A stretch of 64,000 nt of DNA from Ruminococcus champanellensis 18P13 = JCM 17042 (GTDB taxonomy: Bacteria; Bacillota; Clostridia; Oscillospirales; Ruminococcaceae). The notes under the pieces are model-generated. The model saw only the letters and a list, made by a program, of their open reading frames with translations, had not been told where the DNA came from and made no database searches. Shown one piece after another: positions 8,088-17,306 of this stretch (position 1 is the stretch's first letter; every line of letters begins with the position of its first letter). The stretch is taken from assembly GCF_000210095.1 (NCBI RefSeq), contig NC_021039.1, positions 954,650 to 1,018,649 of the forward strand, read 5' to 3'. The translations under genes were made by a program, and so were the position numbers.

Positions 8088-9305
8088 TCAGCCTTCCATA
8101 ACCACCTTGTGGAATACCTTTTTGCCCTTGCGGATGATGAGTTCCCCCTCCGGCTGGAGCATGGTCTGGGGATCGGTGATTTTTGCGTCATTGACGCTGA
8201 TGCCCCCCTGCTGCACCAGTCTGCGGCCCTCGCCGTTGGACGCTGCCAGACCGCACTTCACCAGCAGAGTGAGAATGCCAATGCCGCCTTCAGGTATATC
8301 CTCCCCAGACAGGGTGGTAGTGGGCATATCTGCACTGTTTCCGCCGCTGAATACCGCCTTTGCCGCAGTATCCGCCTTATTGGCTTCCTCCTCGCCGTGC
8401 ACCAGCTTGGTCAGCTCGTATGCCAGCAGCTCCTTTGCCTTGTTGAACTGGGCACCTTCCATATGCTGTTCCATATCCTCGATTTCCTCCACCGGCACAA
8501 AGGTCAGCATCTTCAGGCACTTGATCACGTCTGCGTCGTTGACATTTCTCCAGTACTGGTAGAACTCATAGGGGGAAGTCTTAGCAGGATCCAGCCATAC
8601 AGCGCCTTTTTCCGTCTTACCCATTTTCTTCCCCTCGGAATTGAGCAGCAGGGTAATGGTCATGGCATAAGCGTCCTTGCCCAGCTTCTTGCGGATCAGC
8701 TCCGTACCTCCCAGCATATTTGCCCACTGGTCATCTCCGCCAAACTGCATATTACAGCCGTAATCCTGGAACAGGCGGTAGAAGTCGTAGGACTGCATAA
8801 TCATGTAGTTGAATTCCAGGAATGTGAGCCCCCGCTCCATTCTCTGCTTATAGCATTCAAAGGTCAGCATCTTGTTGACGGAGAAGCATGCGCCCACGTC
8901 CCGGAGCACGTCCACATAGTTGAGATCCAGCAGCCAGTCTGCATTGTTTACCGCCAGCGCCTTGCCCTCGGAAAAATCAATGAACCGGGACATCTGCTTC
9001 TTGAAGCATTCGACATTGTGCTCAATGGTTTCCCGGGTCATCATCTTCCGCATATCGGTCTTGCCGGACGGATCTCCGATCATGCCGGTGCCGCCTCCCA
9101 ACAGAACGATGGGCTTGTTGCCCGCCATCTGGAGTCGCTTCATCAGGCACAGCGCCATAAAGTGGCCTACATGCAGGGAATCTGCGGTGGGGTCAAAGCC
9201 GATGTAGAAGGTTGCTTTGCCGGCGTTGATCAGTTCCTTGATCTCCTTTTCATCGGTGAGCTGTGCCAACAGCCCTCTGCGTTTCAGTTCTTCAAATAAC
9301 GTCAT
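8088..9305 (-). CDS. tyrS: Tyrosyl-tRNA synthetase
   Basis: A 405-residue class I synthetase that charges tRNA-Tyr. The HIGH signature appears as HVGH at residues 45-48 within '[13 protein letters not shown]', '[12 protein letters not shown]' and 'GGDDQWANM' form the tyrosine pocket, and the KMSKS loop reads KMGKT. A C-terminal S4 RNA-binding domain ([14 protein letters not shown]) completes the TyrRS bacterial type. Expression is set by the T-box leader immediately upstream. It is monocistronic, between its leader and the bidirectional terminator. Confidence 0.97.
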   Translation of the reverse strand: MTLFEELKRRGLLAQLTDEKEIKELINAGKATFYIGFDPTADSLHVGHFMALCLMKRLQMAGNKPIVLLGGGTGMIGDPSGKTDMRKMMTRETIEHNVECFKKQMSRFIDFSEGKALAVNNADWLLDLNYVDVLRDVGACFSVNKMLTFECYKQRMERGLTFLEFNYMIMQSYDFYRLFQDYGCNMQFGGDDQWANMLGGTELIRKKLGKDAYAMTITLLLNSEGKKMGKTEKGAVWLDPAKTSPYEFYQYWRNVNDADVIKCLKMLTFVPVEEIEDMEQHMEGAQFNKAKELLAYELTKLVHGEEEANKADTAAKAVFSGGNSADMPTTTLSGEDIPEGGIGILTLLVKCGLAASNGEGRRLVQQGGISVNDAKITDPQTMLQPEGELIIRKGKKVFHKVVMEG

Positions 9306-9330
9306 ATGATCGCTCCTTTACATAATAAAC

Positions 9331-9573
9331 GTCCCCTGCCGCCGCAGCGACAGAGGACGAATTGACTCGTGGTACCACCTCAGTTTATTCTGCATAAAGC
9401 ATGCAGAACCTCGGACAGGATAACGGCTGTGAACCGTATGCCCCTACCCGACCGGGTGCAGCCTTCAGGACATCCGCTCAGAGGTGTATTCACGGGGCAT
9501 CCGCATCTCCTCGCACCAAACGGAGACTCTCTGACCGGATGGGAATCCGCTACTTCTTCTCGTCAAAGCGTTT
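9331..9573 (-). promoter_or_regulatory. T-box riboswitch, tyrosine specific
   Basis: Minus-strand leader of about 240 nt ahead of tyrS. The T-box bulge GGTGGTACCACG (9379-9368) is perfect. Stem I shows AGTA in the 5' arm (near 9554) and a specifier region reading GAA-TAC-A with TAC (Tyr) at 9488-9486. The terminator stem is GTCCTCTG...CAGGGGAC (9358-9331). Uncharged tRNA-Tyr would stabilise the antiterminator and switch tyrS on. Confidence 0.92.
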
Positions 9574-9579
9574 TCAAGT

Positions 9580-9608
9580 ATCATACCACATATTTTTCAG
9601 ATTGTCAA
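9580..9608 (-). promoter_or_regulatory. tyrS promoter
   Basis: Minus strand TTGACA (9608-9603), 17-bp spacer, TATGAT (9585-9580), placing the start near 9573 at the 5' end of the T-box leader. Confidence 0.85.
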
Positions 9609-9646
9609 GCCATGCGGCTGGTTTTACGCAGGATTGCCGGACGGGT

Positions 9647-12337
9647 TTATGCTCGCTGTTCGCTGAGCATCCGGCGCATCAGCACCAGATCCTTTGCATC
9701 GATCACGCCGTCCTCGTACAGGTCTCCCTGCTGCCAGTCGGTCAGCGTGCCGCCCCGGATCAGATACTTCTGCATCATAACCAGATCCGCAATACTAAAC
9801 TGTCCGTCTGCGTTTACGTCGCCCCGGATGCCGGATACGCCCGGATCCGTATCGTCCGCTGCTTCACTGCCGGAATAGGTGATCTGGGGCTCTTCCACTT
9901 CCTTGAAATAGAAGTTCATGTAATCCACAGCGCCCTTGAAGTTCCGGTCCGTCATGCCTTTCCCAAGGAATGCGTAATCGTCCTGGGCTGCGCTCATAAC
10001 AGCCAGAGGCGTCAGCGAGAGTCTGTTGCTGTCAGCCTGACTGCCGTTGATCAGCAGGGTGCCCTTGCCGTCTATAATGCGGATGGTGATCTTGCTCCAT
10101 TCTCCCTTGACAAGCGGCGCAGAAGCGGTAAGATGCTCCGTGGTCTGCCCGTCAGTGATGGTCAGCTCTGCCACGCCGTTTTCATTGCAGGGGGTGAATG
10201 CCATGTATGCGGTTTCATCACCGAACCAGAACAGATTCTGCTTGGCGGTGCCGCCCTTCCACAGCGCTGCCAGGCTGATCTGCAGATCCTTGGAACGGAT
10301 CACCGTATCGTCCAGCATCACATAGTCGTCCGCTCCGTCAAAGGACAGCACGCCGTTGGCGGAGGTGCGCTGGCTTTCCCACTGGGCGCCCTGCTGCAAA
10401 GCGTTTGTTGCCGCATAGGTATCCTGTGCCCAGGTGTCGGTCTTCTCTGTAAAGGTGTAGCCCGCCAGGATTCCGTCCTCCGTGTCGTGCCAGCCGTAAT
10501 CATCCAGCCAGCCAAAGCCTACACCGCTGTTTTTGGTTTGTTCATTGGAGTAGTCGCCGTCAACGATTGCCTGACCGGAGTAGCTGCCCTTGCCGTACAG
10601 GTAGGCATTGCCCTTGATAACCGCATTGTCGCTGACGGTCACTGCCTCCGCCAGAAACGCCTTTTGCAGGATCTTGGCGTTGCCGGACACTTTACAGGAG
10701 TTGGAGACTACCGCACTGTCGCCGATGAGGACATTGCCGCTGAGGGCCACGCTGCCGAATACCCAGCCGTTGTCATAGATCATGCCGCCGCCGTCTACCA
10801 CTGCGTGACCGCTGATGATGACCTGATCCGATGCGGTGACGCTGTTTGCCACAATGGCATGATCCTCCACCCGCACGTTGCCGGTAAGCGTGGCGTTGCC
10901 CAATACCATAGCGTCCGGGCCAACATAGACAGAATCGGCAACAGAAGCACTGTCAGCCACCCAGCCGCCGCCGTTGGCATGTATATGTCCACTACCCTTG
11001 CTGTAGCCGCCGGACTGCTGCACCTGTGCGCCGGTGAGCTTCACTGCGTAGGGATAGCGCTGCCGCTCCGTGCCGGTTTTATAAGAAGAAACATTGTCCT
11101 TATGGAATGCGTTGATATCATACAGATCCTTGGGGGTACCGGTGACAGTCAGGTATGCGGAAACTGCTCCGTTGGCGGATACGGTCATGCGTTCACCGCT
11201 GTCGAACAGATCAGAGTAATGCTCGTTGCCCGCTTGATCGACCGTGACGATGCATGCCCGCCAGCCGGCGTTGCTGTCATTGGAAAGGCCCTTCAAGTCC
11301 ACGGAAATGGTATCTCCGGTGATGGTCAGAGGCATAATGTTGATACCGGACTGCATGGGAGCCTCCTCCTGGGGAGACTGAAGCCAGCCGTCCCCGTTGT
11401 CCTCCAGCACAGTGTAGAACAGATTCCAGAAGAAGGGGGATTGACTGAGTTTGCTTTGGAACTGACTGCGGTATGCGTCTTTGGCACCGAAATTAAAAGT
11501 CGCCATGCGCTTTGCGTAATGCCCCAGTACGTCCTGTGCGTCCGTGCCGAACAGGCGTGTGATGGTGTCAAAGGGGTATTCACCGGGCTGCGCCTCGGAA
11601 ATCAGGCGCTTGACCGAGTCGATACCCAATCCGCTCAGATTGTCCGGGTTGTAGGACATATACACCAGGAATGGCCATACCTCATAGTAATTCCGTCCGT
11701 GGGGCAGGGTCAGGCTCAGATTGCGGATGTATGGCTCAAACCAGCAGGTCTGGGTGGTGCCGTCGTAGTATTCGCTGCCCAGATACATTTCCCGGAACCA
11801 GTTTGCCAGCGGCTCCCACCAGGCACCGGTAATGTCCTGATCTACCCACGCCTTCTGGTGAAGGGTCACTACATGACCGAATTCATGGGCGATGGTCAGT
11901 TCGTCCAGCATGGCGTTGGGGCTGATGATCTCGATCCCGTAGCCGTCCTCCGCACTCATGAACGCCCAGCCGTCCGGGTACTGATCCAGACCTGTATAGG
12001 TCAGGTATACGTTGGTTTTATACTTTTGGGTGCTGTTCCCGTACATATCCACATTCAGGTTCTCCATACTCAGGTACTGGGTGTAGCACTGCCAGAGCTT
12101 TTCGTAATCCGCCAGATTCCGCTGTAAAAATGCGTCATTGACCTGACCGGTGGTGTCGTTGTTTCCGTAGAAAATAACGAAATGCTCGGATTCCACATAA
12201 TTTGCGGTGGTACAGTAGCCCCATTTGTCACGGATCAGATACGCTTCGTCCGCGGCAAATACGCTTGTGGGCATCAGCTGGAGCATGGATGCTGCCAGAA
12301 TGCCGCTGGTCACAATTGCTGTTGCTTTGGTTTTCAT
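9647..12337 (-). CDS. Secreted zinc-peptidase-like protein with beta-helix, LamG-like and dockerin modules
   Basis: An 896-residue exported protein with a signal peptide at 1-29 (cleavage after VFA). Residues 40-330 are a DUF6055-like domain with the zinc motif HEFGH at 151-155 and a Glu at about 176 (WWEPLANWF), consistent with a gluzincin-type metallopeptidase; catalysis is inferred. Residues about 470-600 form irregular hexapeptide-like repeats (vaDsAsVa..v.vg.nA.v.GnA) of left-handed beta-helix type. Residues about 660-820 resemble a LamG/concanavalin-like lectin domain (FDGADDYVML...). The last 60 residues are a type I dockerin with two Ca-binding loops (DVNADGQFSIADLV, DLYEDGVIDAKDLV), so it docks on a cellulosome scaffoldin. 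Start ATG follows GGAGAAAGG. The combination suggests an enzyme acting on plant or mucin protein-polysaccharide. Confidence 0.85.
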   Translation of the reverse strand: MKTKATAIVTSGILAASMLQLMPTSVFAADEAYLIRDKWGYCTTANYVESEHFVIFYGNNDTTGQVNDAFLQRNLADYEKLWQCYTQYLSMENLNVDMYGNSTQKYKTNVYLTYTGLDQYPDGWAFMSAEDGYGIEIISPNAMLDELTIAHEFGHVVTLHQKAWVDQDITGAWWEPLANWFREMYLGSEYYDGTTQTCWFEPYIRNLSLTLPHGRNYYEVWPFLVYMSYNPDNLSGLGIDSVKRLISEAQPGEYPFDTITRLFGTDAQDVLGHYAKRMATFNFGAKDAYRSQFQSKLSQSPFFWNLFYTVLEDNGDGWLQSPQEEAPMQSGINIMPLTITGDTISVDLKGLSNDSNAGWRACIVTVDQAGNEHYSDLFDSGERMTVSANGAVSAYLTVTGTPKDLYDINAFHKDNVSSYKTGTERQRYPYAVKLTGAQVQQSGGYSKGSGHIHANGGGWVADSASVADSVYVGPDAMVLGNATLTGNVRVEDHAIVANSVTASDQVIISGHAVVDGGGMIYDNGWVFGSVALSGNVLIGDSAVVSNSCKVSGNAKILQKAFLAEAVTVSDNAVIKGNAYLYGKGSYSGQAIVDGDYSNEQTKNSGVGFGWLDDYGWHDTEDGILAGYTFTEKTDTWAQDTYAATNALQQGAQWESQRTSANGVLSFDGADDYVMLDDTVIRSKDLQISLAALWKGGTAKQNLFWFGDETAYMAFTPCNENGVAELTITDGQTTEHLTASAPLVKGEWSKITIRIIDGKGTLLINGSQADSNRLSLTPLAVMSAAQDDYAFLGKGMTDRNFKGAVDYMNFYFKEVEEPQITYSGSEAADDTDPGVSGIRGDVNADGQFSIADLVMMQKYLIRGGTLTDWQQGDLYEDGVIDAKDLVLMRRMLSEQRA

Positions 12338-12556
12338 AACCTTTCTCCCCCTGTTTCATGCGGACAGCATGGCGCTTGCTCTGTGATTATGCGCAATGCT
12401 GCCTTTGTGGTCCGCTGCGTTGCGGATGATACTGCAGGCACAAGCAGGCAAGCCTGCCCAGCGCAGAATGGTATTCGGGCAGCACTTCGTAAACTTTGCG
12501 TGGTGCTGCCCCGGCTCGTACACTGCATTGTACGCTGCGAAGAATACACGCACTTT

Positions 12557-12585
12557 ATTGTAACTGATCATTCATACAATGTCAA
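12557..12585 (-). promoter_or_regulatory. Promoter of the dockerin peptidase gene
   Basis: Minus strand TTGACA (12585-12580), 17-bp spacer, TACAAT (12562-12557). The untranslated leader of about 210 nt (12338-12550) is long; I see no recognised riboswitch in it, only a few short GC-rich inverted repeats. Confidence 0.75.
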
Positions 12586-12686
12586 TGATTATTTATAACA
12601 CAGTTCATGATTTATTGTGATATTTTCATGAAACGCCGCACAAAGACTATGTGGCGCTGTTTTATAAATATATGAAAAACAGGGGC

Positions 12687-12715
12687 TTGAAAAAAAGACG
12701 CAGATGTGGTATGCT
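12687..12715 (+). promoter_or_regulatory. Promoter of the miaB-mutSL-hfq gene run
   Basis: TTGAAA (12687-12692), 17-bp spacer, TATGCT (12710-12715). It lies back to back with the promoter at 12557-12585. Confidence 0.7.
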
Positions 12716-12780
12716 ATATCTTGTGTAGGTGTTTGTATACAATACCTACTTATGCAGACCCGAAGGAAAGGAACACAGGT

Positions 12781-14148
12781 ATGGAACAGGAAATCCAGAC
12801 AGTCCGGGAACGGCTTGCCGCATCCGATGAACAGCCCCTTGCCATGGTGCAGAGCTTTGGCTGTCAGCTGAATATGACGGACGGAGAGAAGCTCAAGTGG
12901 TTGTTGCTGTCCATGGGCTATGGCTTGACAGAGGAACCGGAGCAGGCGGATCTGATCCTGCTGAATACCTGTGCAGTGCGGGAGCATGCGGAGGATCGGG
13001 TGTTCGGACACCTGGGACAGTTAAAGCCCTATAAGCAGAAAAAACCAGGGCTTATTATTGGACTTTGCGGATGCATGACGGCGGAGGAGCCTGTTCGGGA
13101 AAAGCTGAAGGCATCCTACCCCTATGTAAATCTGGTGGTGGGTACCGGGGCGCTGGAGCGCCTGCCTGCGATGCTGCTGGAGATCCTGGGGGGAAAAAAG
13201 CACAGTGTGGACGCTACCGTCCAGTCCGCCCCCTCCGAGGAGCTGTCCCAGGTGCGCAGCTGCTCCTTCAAGGCGTCCGTGCCCATTATGTACGGCTGCA
13301 ACAATTTCTGCACCTACTGCATCGTGCCCTATGTGCGGGGCAGGGAGCGGAGCCGGGATCCGAAGATTATTGAGCGGCAGGTACGGGAACTGGTATCCCA
13401 GGGCTGTAAAGAGATCTTCCTGCTGGGGCAGAATGTAAATTCCTACGGGAAGGATCTGCCGGATGGCATCCGCTTTCCGGAGTTGCTGCGTCGGCTGGAT
13501 GCCATTGAGGGGGAGTATTGGATCCGATTCATGTCCTCCCATCCCAAGGATGCCACGCCGGAGCTGATCGACGTGATCTGTAACAGCCGGCATGTGGAAA
13601 AGCATCTGCATCTGCCGGTACAGAGCGGCAGTGACTCGATCCTGCATGCCATGAACCGGTGCTACACGGTGAAGAAGTATCTGGAAACGGTACGGTATGC
13701 CCGTTCCCGTGTGCCGGATTTTGCGCTGACCACGGATATTATCGTGGGATTCCCCAACGAAACAGATGAGGAATTTTCTGCGACTCTGGGTTTGCTGGAA
13801 CAGGTGGGGTTTGATAATGTATATTCCTTTATCTACTCACCCCGCAGCGGCACCAAGGCGGCACAGATTGCGGATCACACCCCGGCGCAGGTGAAAACTG
13901 TCCGGATGCAGCAGCTGCTGGCGCAGCAGCGTGAAACCTCCACAAGGCTGTACCGGCGGTTTCTGGGCAGGACGATGCAGGTGTTGTTTGAAGGGGTCAG
14001 CCGCAAAGGCGAACCCTGGCTCACCGGGAAAAGCACAGAAGGCGTGATCGTGGAAGCAAAGGGGGATCCCTCCCGGATCGGAACCTTTGCGGACGTTCAC
14101 ATAGAGGAAACGAAAAATTGGGCAGTGCTGGGAACGATCCTGGACTGA
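12781..14148 (+). CDS. miaB: tRNA-2-methylthio-N6-dimethylallyladenosine synthase
   Basis: A 455-residue radical SAM methylthiotransferase that adds the 2-methylthio group to i6A37 of tRNAs reading UNN codons. An N-terminal UPF0004 domain starts at 'VQSFGCQLNMTDGE' with the first cluster cysteine at 28; further cysteines are in 'LNTCAVREHAE' and 'GLCGCM'. The radical SAM motif is 'CNNFCTYC' near residue 173, and a C-terminal TRAM domain ends the protein. ATG 12781 is preceded by AAGGAAAGGA; the longer frame back to 12706 overlaps the promoter. miaA lies downstream in the same run, so both steps of ms2i6A synthesis are encoded together. Confidence 0.96.
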   Translation: MEQEIQTVRERLAASDEQPLAMVQSFGCQLNMTDGEKLKWLLLSMGYGLTEEPEQADLILLNTCAVREHAEDRVFGHLGQLKPYKQKKPGLIIGLCGCMTAEEPVREKLKASYPYVNLVVGTGALERLPAMLLEILGGKKHSVDATVQSAPSEELSQVRSCSFKASVPIMYGCNNFCTYCIVPYVRGRERSRDPKIIERQVRELVSQGCKEIFLLGQNVNSYGKDLPDGIRFPELLRRLDAIEGEYWIRFMSSHPKDATPELIDVICNSRHVEKHLHLPVQSGSDSILHAMNRCYTVKKYLETVRYARSRVPDFALTTDIIVGFPNETDEEFSATLGLLEQVGFDNVYSFIYSPRSGTKAAQIADHTPAQVKTVRMQQLLAQQRETSTRLYRRFLGRTMQVLFEGVSRKGEPWLTGKSTEGVIVEAKGDPSRIGTFADVHIEETKNWAVLGTILD

Positions 14149-14171
14149 CCCGAAGATAAGGAGTCTTTGAA

Positions 14172-14591
14172 ATGGAAAACGAACAGATGGATATTATTGC
14201 AATGACCAGAAAGCTGGGAGCTATGCTCCAGCAGGATGACCGGTACACCGCATATCACCTGGCAAAGCAGGCAAATGACCAGGACGAGGATCTGCAGAAG
14301 CTGATCGGGGAATTCAACCTCAAGCGCATGGAGCTGAACTCGGAAATGTCCAAGCCGGACAAGGACCGGGACAAGCTGACCGCTCTGGACGGCAAGATCA
14401 AGGAGCTGTACGGTCAGATCATGGCAAACAAAAACATGGCGGTATTCAACAACGTAAAGAATGCCATGGATGAGCTGCTGTCCCAGATCAATATGATTAT
14501 TACCATGAGCGCCAACGGCGAGGATCCGGCAACCTGCTCCGTGGAGCATAGCTGCGGCGGAAACTGCAGCAGCTGCGGCGGCTGCCACTAA
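14172..14591 (+). CDS. YlbF/YmcA-family protein
   Basis: A 139-residue, largely helical protein with the Com_YlbF pattern (residues 5-115, 'LGAMLQQDDRYTAYHLAKQA...LIGEFNLKRMELN'). In Bacillus these proteins form a complex with RNase Y that influences mRNA processing and competence. The C-terminus carries an added Cys/Gly-rich tail (CSVEHSCGGNCSSCGGCH), which could bind a metal or Fe-S cluster; Bacillus YlbF/YmcA complexes do carry Fe-S clusters. AAGGAG is upstream of ATG 14172. It sits between miaB and mutS, a conserved clostridial arrangement. Confidence 0.85.
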   Translation: MENEQMDIIAMTRKLGAMLQQDDRYTAYHLAKQANDQDEDLQKLIGEFNLKRMELNSEMSKPDKDRDKLTALDGKIKELYGQIMANKNMAVFNNVKNAMDELLSQINMIITMSANGEDPATCSVEHSCGGNCSSCGGCH

Positions 14592-14623
14592 GGACGGCGC
14601 CGTATAACGGCAATACACCCAAG

Positions 14624-14649
14624 CGGCGGTCATATTCTTATGACCGCCG
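14624..14649 (+). terminator. Perfect hairpin between the ylbF-like gene and mutS
   Basis: A 10-bp perfect stem CGGCGGTCAT (14624-14633)/ATGACCGCCG (14640-14649) with a 6-nt loop and no T-tract. It may be an RNA-processing or stability element, or a weak terminator, 27 nt before the mutS start. Confidence 0.5.
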
Positions 14650-14676
14650 AATCCAATTATGAAAGGGCTTTCTGAC

Positions 14677-17287
14677 ATGGAGATCGACACCACAAAATTA
14701 TCCCCTATGATGCAGCAGTATATGGCGGTCAAGAAGAAATACGGCGACGCCATTCTGTTCTTCCGTCTGGGAGATTTCTACGAAATGTTCTTCGATGACG
14801 CTGTGCTGGTATCCAAGCTGCTGGAGCTGACCCTCACCGGCAGGGACTGCGGTCTGGAGGAGCGTGCCCCCATGTGCGGCGTGCCCTTCCACAGCAGCGA
14901 GATCTATATCAAACGGCTGATCGGACTGGGGTATAAGGTGGCGATCTGTGAGCAGATGGAGGATCCTGCCCTTGCCAAGGGATTGGTGGAACGGGACGTG
15001 ATCCGGTTGGTGACGCCGGGTACCCTCATCGAAAGCAGTATGCTGGACGATGCCTCCAATAACTTTCTGGGGGCTGCATACAGAACCGGGGACAGCGTTA
15101 CCCTTTGCTTTGCGGACATTTTCTACCGGAGAGGTGTCCATGCACACCCTGGAGGGCAAGCAGCTGGAGGGGGATGTCATCAACCTTCTGTCCCGGTATA
15201 CCCCGGCGGAGCTGCTGTGCAACGAAGCCTTTGTGCAGCTGGGAGGCTGCGGGGAATTTGTGAAGAACCGGCTTCACTGCATGCTGACCCTCCGGCAGGA
15301 TAGCTGCTTTGATCCGGTGCAGAAGCGGCAGATCCTCTGCACCCAGTTTTCCGTGGAGGATCCGGCGGTGCTGGGTCTGTCGGAGGATGGGCAGGACTGC
15401 GCCTGTGCCTGCGGCTTGTTCGATTACATTGCGGACACCCAGAAATCCCTGGTAGGCAGATTTACGGATATCCGCATCCAGGGGCAGAATGCGGCGATGG
15501 GGCTGGATCTTACCGCCCGGCGGAATCTGGAGCTGACGGAGACCCTGCGCAGCGGAGAACGCCGGGGCAGCCTGTTGTGGGTGCTGGATCGCACCGGTAC
15601 CTCCATGGGCAAGCGTCTGCTGAAAGGGTGGCTGGAGCAGCCCCTCATCAGCCCTGCCCGGATCATGGAGCGGCTGGACGCTGTGGAGCAGCTTTGCAAG
15701 AAAAGCGCCGTGCAGATGGAGCTGAGCGAGATCCTCCGGCAGGTGTACGACCTGGAACGGCTCATGACCCGGGTCATGTATAAAACCGCTACCCCCAGGG
15801 ATCTGAAATCCCTGTCGGTGACCGCATTGCAGCTGCCGGCGCTGAAGGCACAGCTGGAGCTGGTGTCGGATTCCAAGCTGCTGGCACGGCTCAACAACCA
15901 CATTTCCACCCTGGAGGCGGTATCCGACCTGGTGGAAAAGGCGATCGTCGAGGAGCCGCCCATTACCGTGAAGGACGGAGGGGTCATCAAGGACGGGTTC
16001 CATCCGGATCTGGATCAGCTGCGGAGCCTGATGGGCGGCGGTTCGGATCTGATTGCCCAGATTGAGCAGCGGGAGCGGGAATCCACCGGCATCAAGGGGC
16101 TGAAGATCGGCTTCAATCGTGTGTTCGGCTATTATCTGGAGGTCACGAAATCCTACTACGATCTGGTGCCCGCCCACTACATACGCAAGCAGACCCTGGC
16201 AAACTGTGAACGTTTCATCACCGAGGAGCTGAAGAATGCGGAAAACACCATTCTGGGCGCCAAGGAAAAGGCGCTGCGGATGGAGGCGGAGCTGTTTGCC
16301 CAGGTGCGGGATTTCCTGGCGGGACAGCTTGCCCAGGTGCAGGAAACCGCCGTATCCGTGGCGGCGGTGGATGTGCTTTGCTCCTTTGCAAAGGTTGCCC
16401 AGGAGAACAACTACACCAAGCCGGAGATTGCCATTGACGGGGTCATCGACATCAAGGACGGCAGGCATCCGGTGGTGGAGCAGGTGCTGCAAGAGGAAGT
16501 GTTTGTGCCCAATGACGTGTACCTGGATCAGAAGGGCAGCCGCATGGCGATCATTACCGGCCCCAATATGTCCGGTAAGTCCACCTACATGCGGCAGGTG
16601 GCGCTGATTACGCTGATGGCGCAGATCGGCAGCTTTGTGCCTGCCAGGTACGCCAAGATCTCGGTGGTGGATCAGATCTTTACCCGGGTAGGCGCATCGG
16701 ACGACCTGGCAGCAGGTCAGAGTACCTTTATGGTGGAAATGAGCGAGGTTTCCGCCATTCTCAAGTATGCCACCAAGCACAGTCTGGTGATTCTGGATGA
16801 AGTGGGACGGGGTACCTCCACCTTTGACGGGGTCAGCATTGCCCGTGCTGTGGCGGAGTATATCGCCAACAGCCGGCTCATTGGCTGTAAGACCTTGTTT
16901 GCCACCCACTACCATGAGCTGATTGCCCTGGAGCACAGCGTGGAGGGTGTGCGGAATCTGAGCATTGCCGTGAAGAAGCATGGGGACAGCATCCGCTTTT
17001 TGCGGAAGATCGTGCCAGGCGGCGTGGATGACAGCTACGGCATTGATGTGGCGAAGCTGGCAGGGCTGCCGCCCAGGGTGGTGACCCGTGCCAAGGAGCT
17101 GCTCAAGGAACTGGAAAGCCAGGCGCCTGTCCGGCAGGAGCAGCTGCCCCAGGACGGGCAGATCAGCTTTGCTGTCGTCAGCCGGGATCAGATTGCCGAC
17201 CGGCTCCGCAAGACCCATCTGGATGAGCTTAGCGACCGGGAATGCCGGGAACTGCTGGAGGATCTGGTGCAGCTGGCACAGGCGTAA
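14677..17287 (+). pseudogene. mutS: DNA mismatch repair protein MutS, interrupted by a +1 frameshift
   Basis: Start ATG 14677 (GAAAGG 9 nt upstream; ATG 14659 lacks a site). Residues 1-147 match the MutS N-terminal mismatch-binding domain, including the F-x-E motif in '[11 protein letters not shown]'. At 15119-15122 a run of four T replaces the three needed to read '..[16 protein letters not shown]'; the frame breaks and the first ORF stops at 15303. From about 15123 the other frame continues to 17287 with connector, lever, clamp and ATPase domains (Walker A 'GPNMSGKST', Walker B 'LVILDEVGRGTSTFDG', 'ATHYHEL'). Removing one T restores about 869 residues, normal for MutS. This is either a real loss of mismatch repair or a homopolymer sequencing error; mutL downstream is intact. 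Confidence 0.9.
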
Positions 17288-17306
17288 TGCAGAGAAAGGA
17301 ACAAGC

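Noticed and set aside
9401-12127. 908-codon plus-strand ORF opposite the dockerin peptidase
   Set aside because: It starts in the tyrS T-box leader and lacks domains; the minus frame has signal peptide, zinc motif and dockerin.
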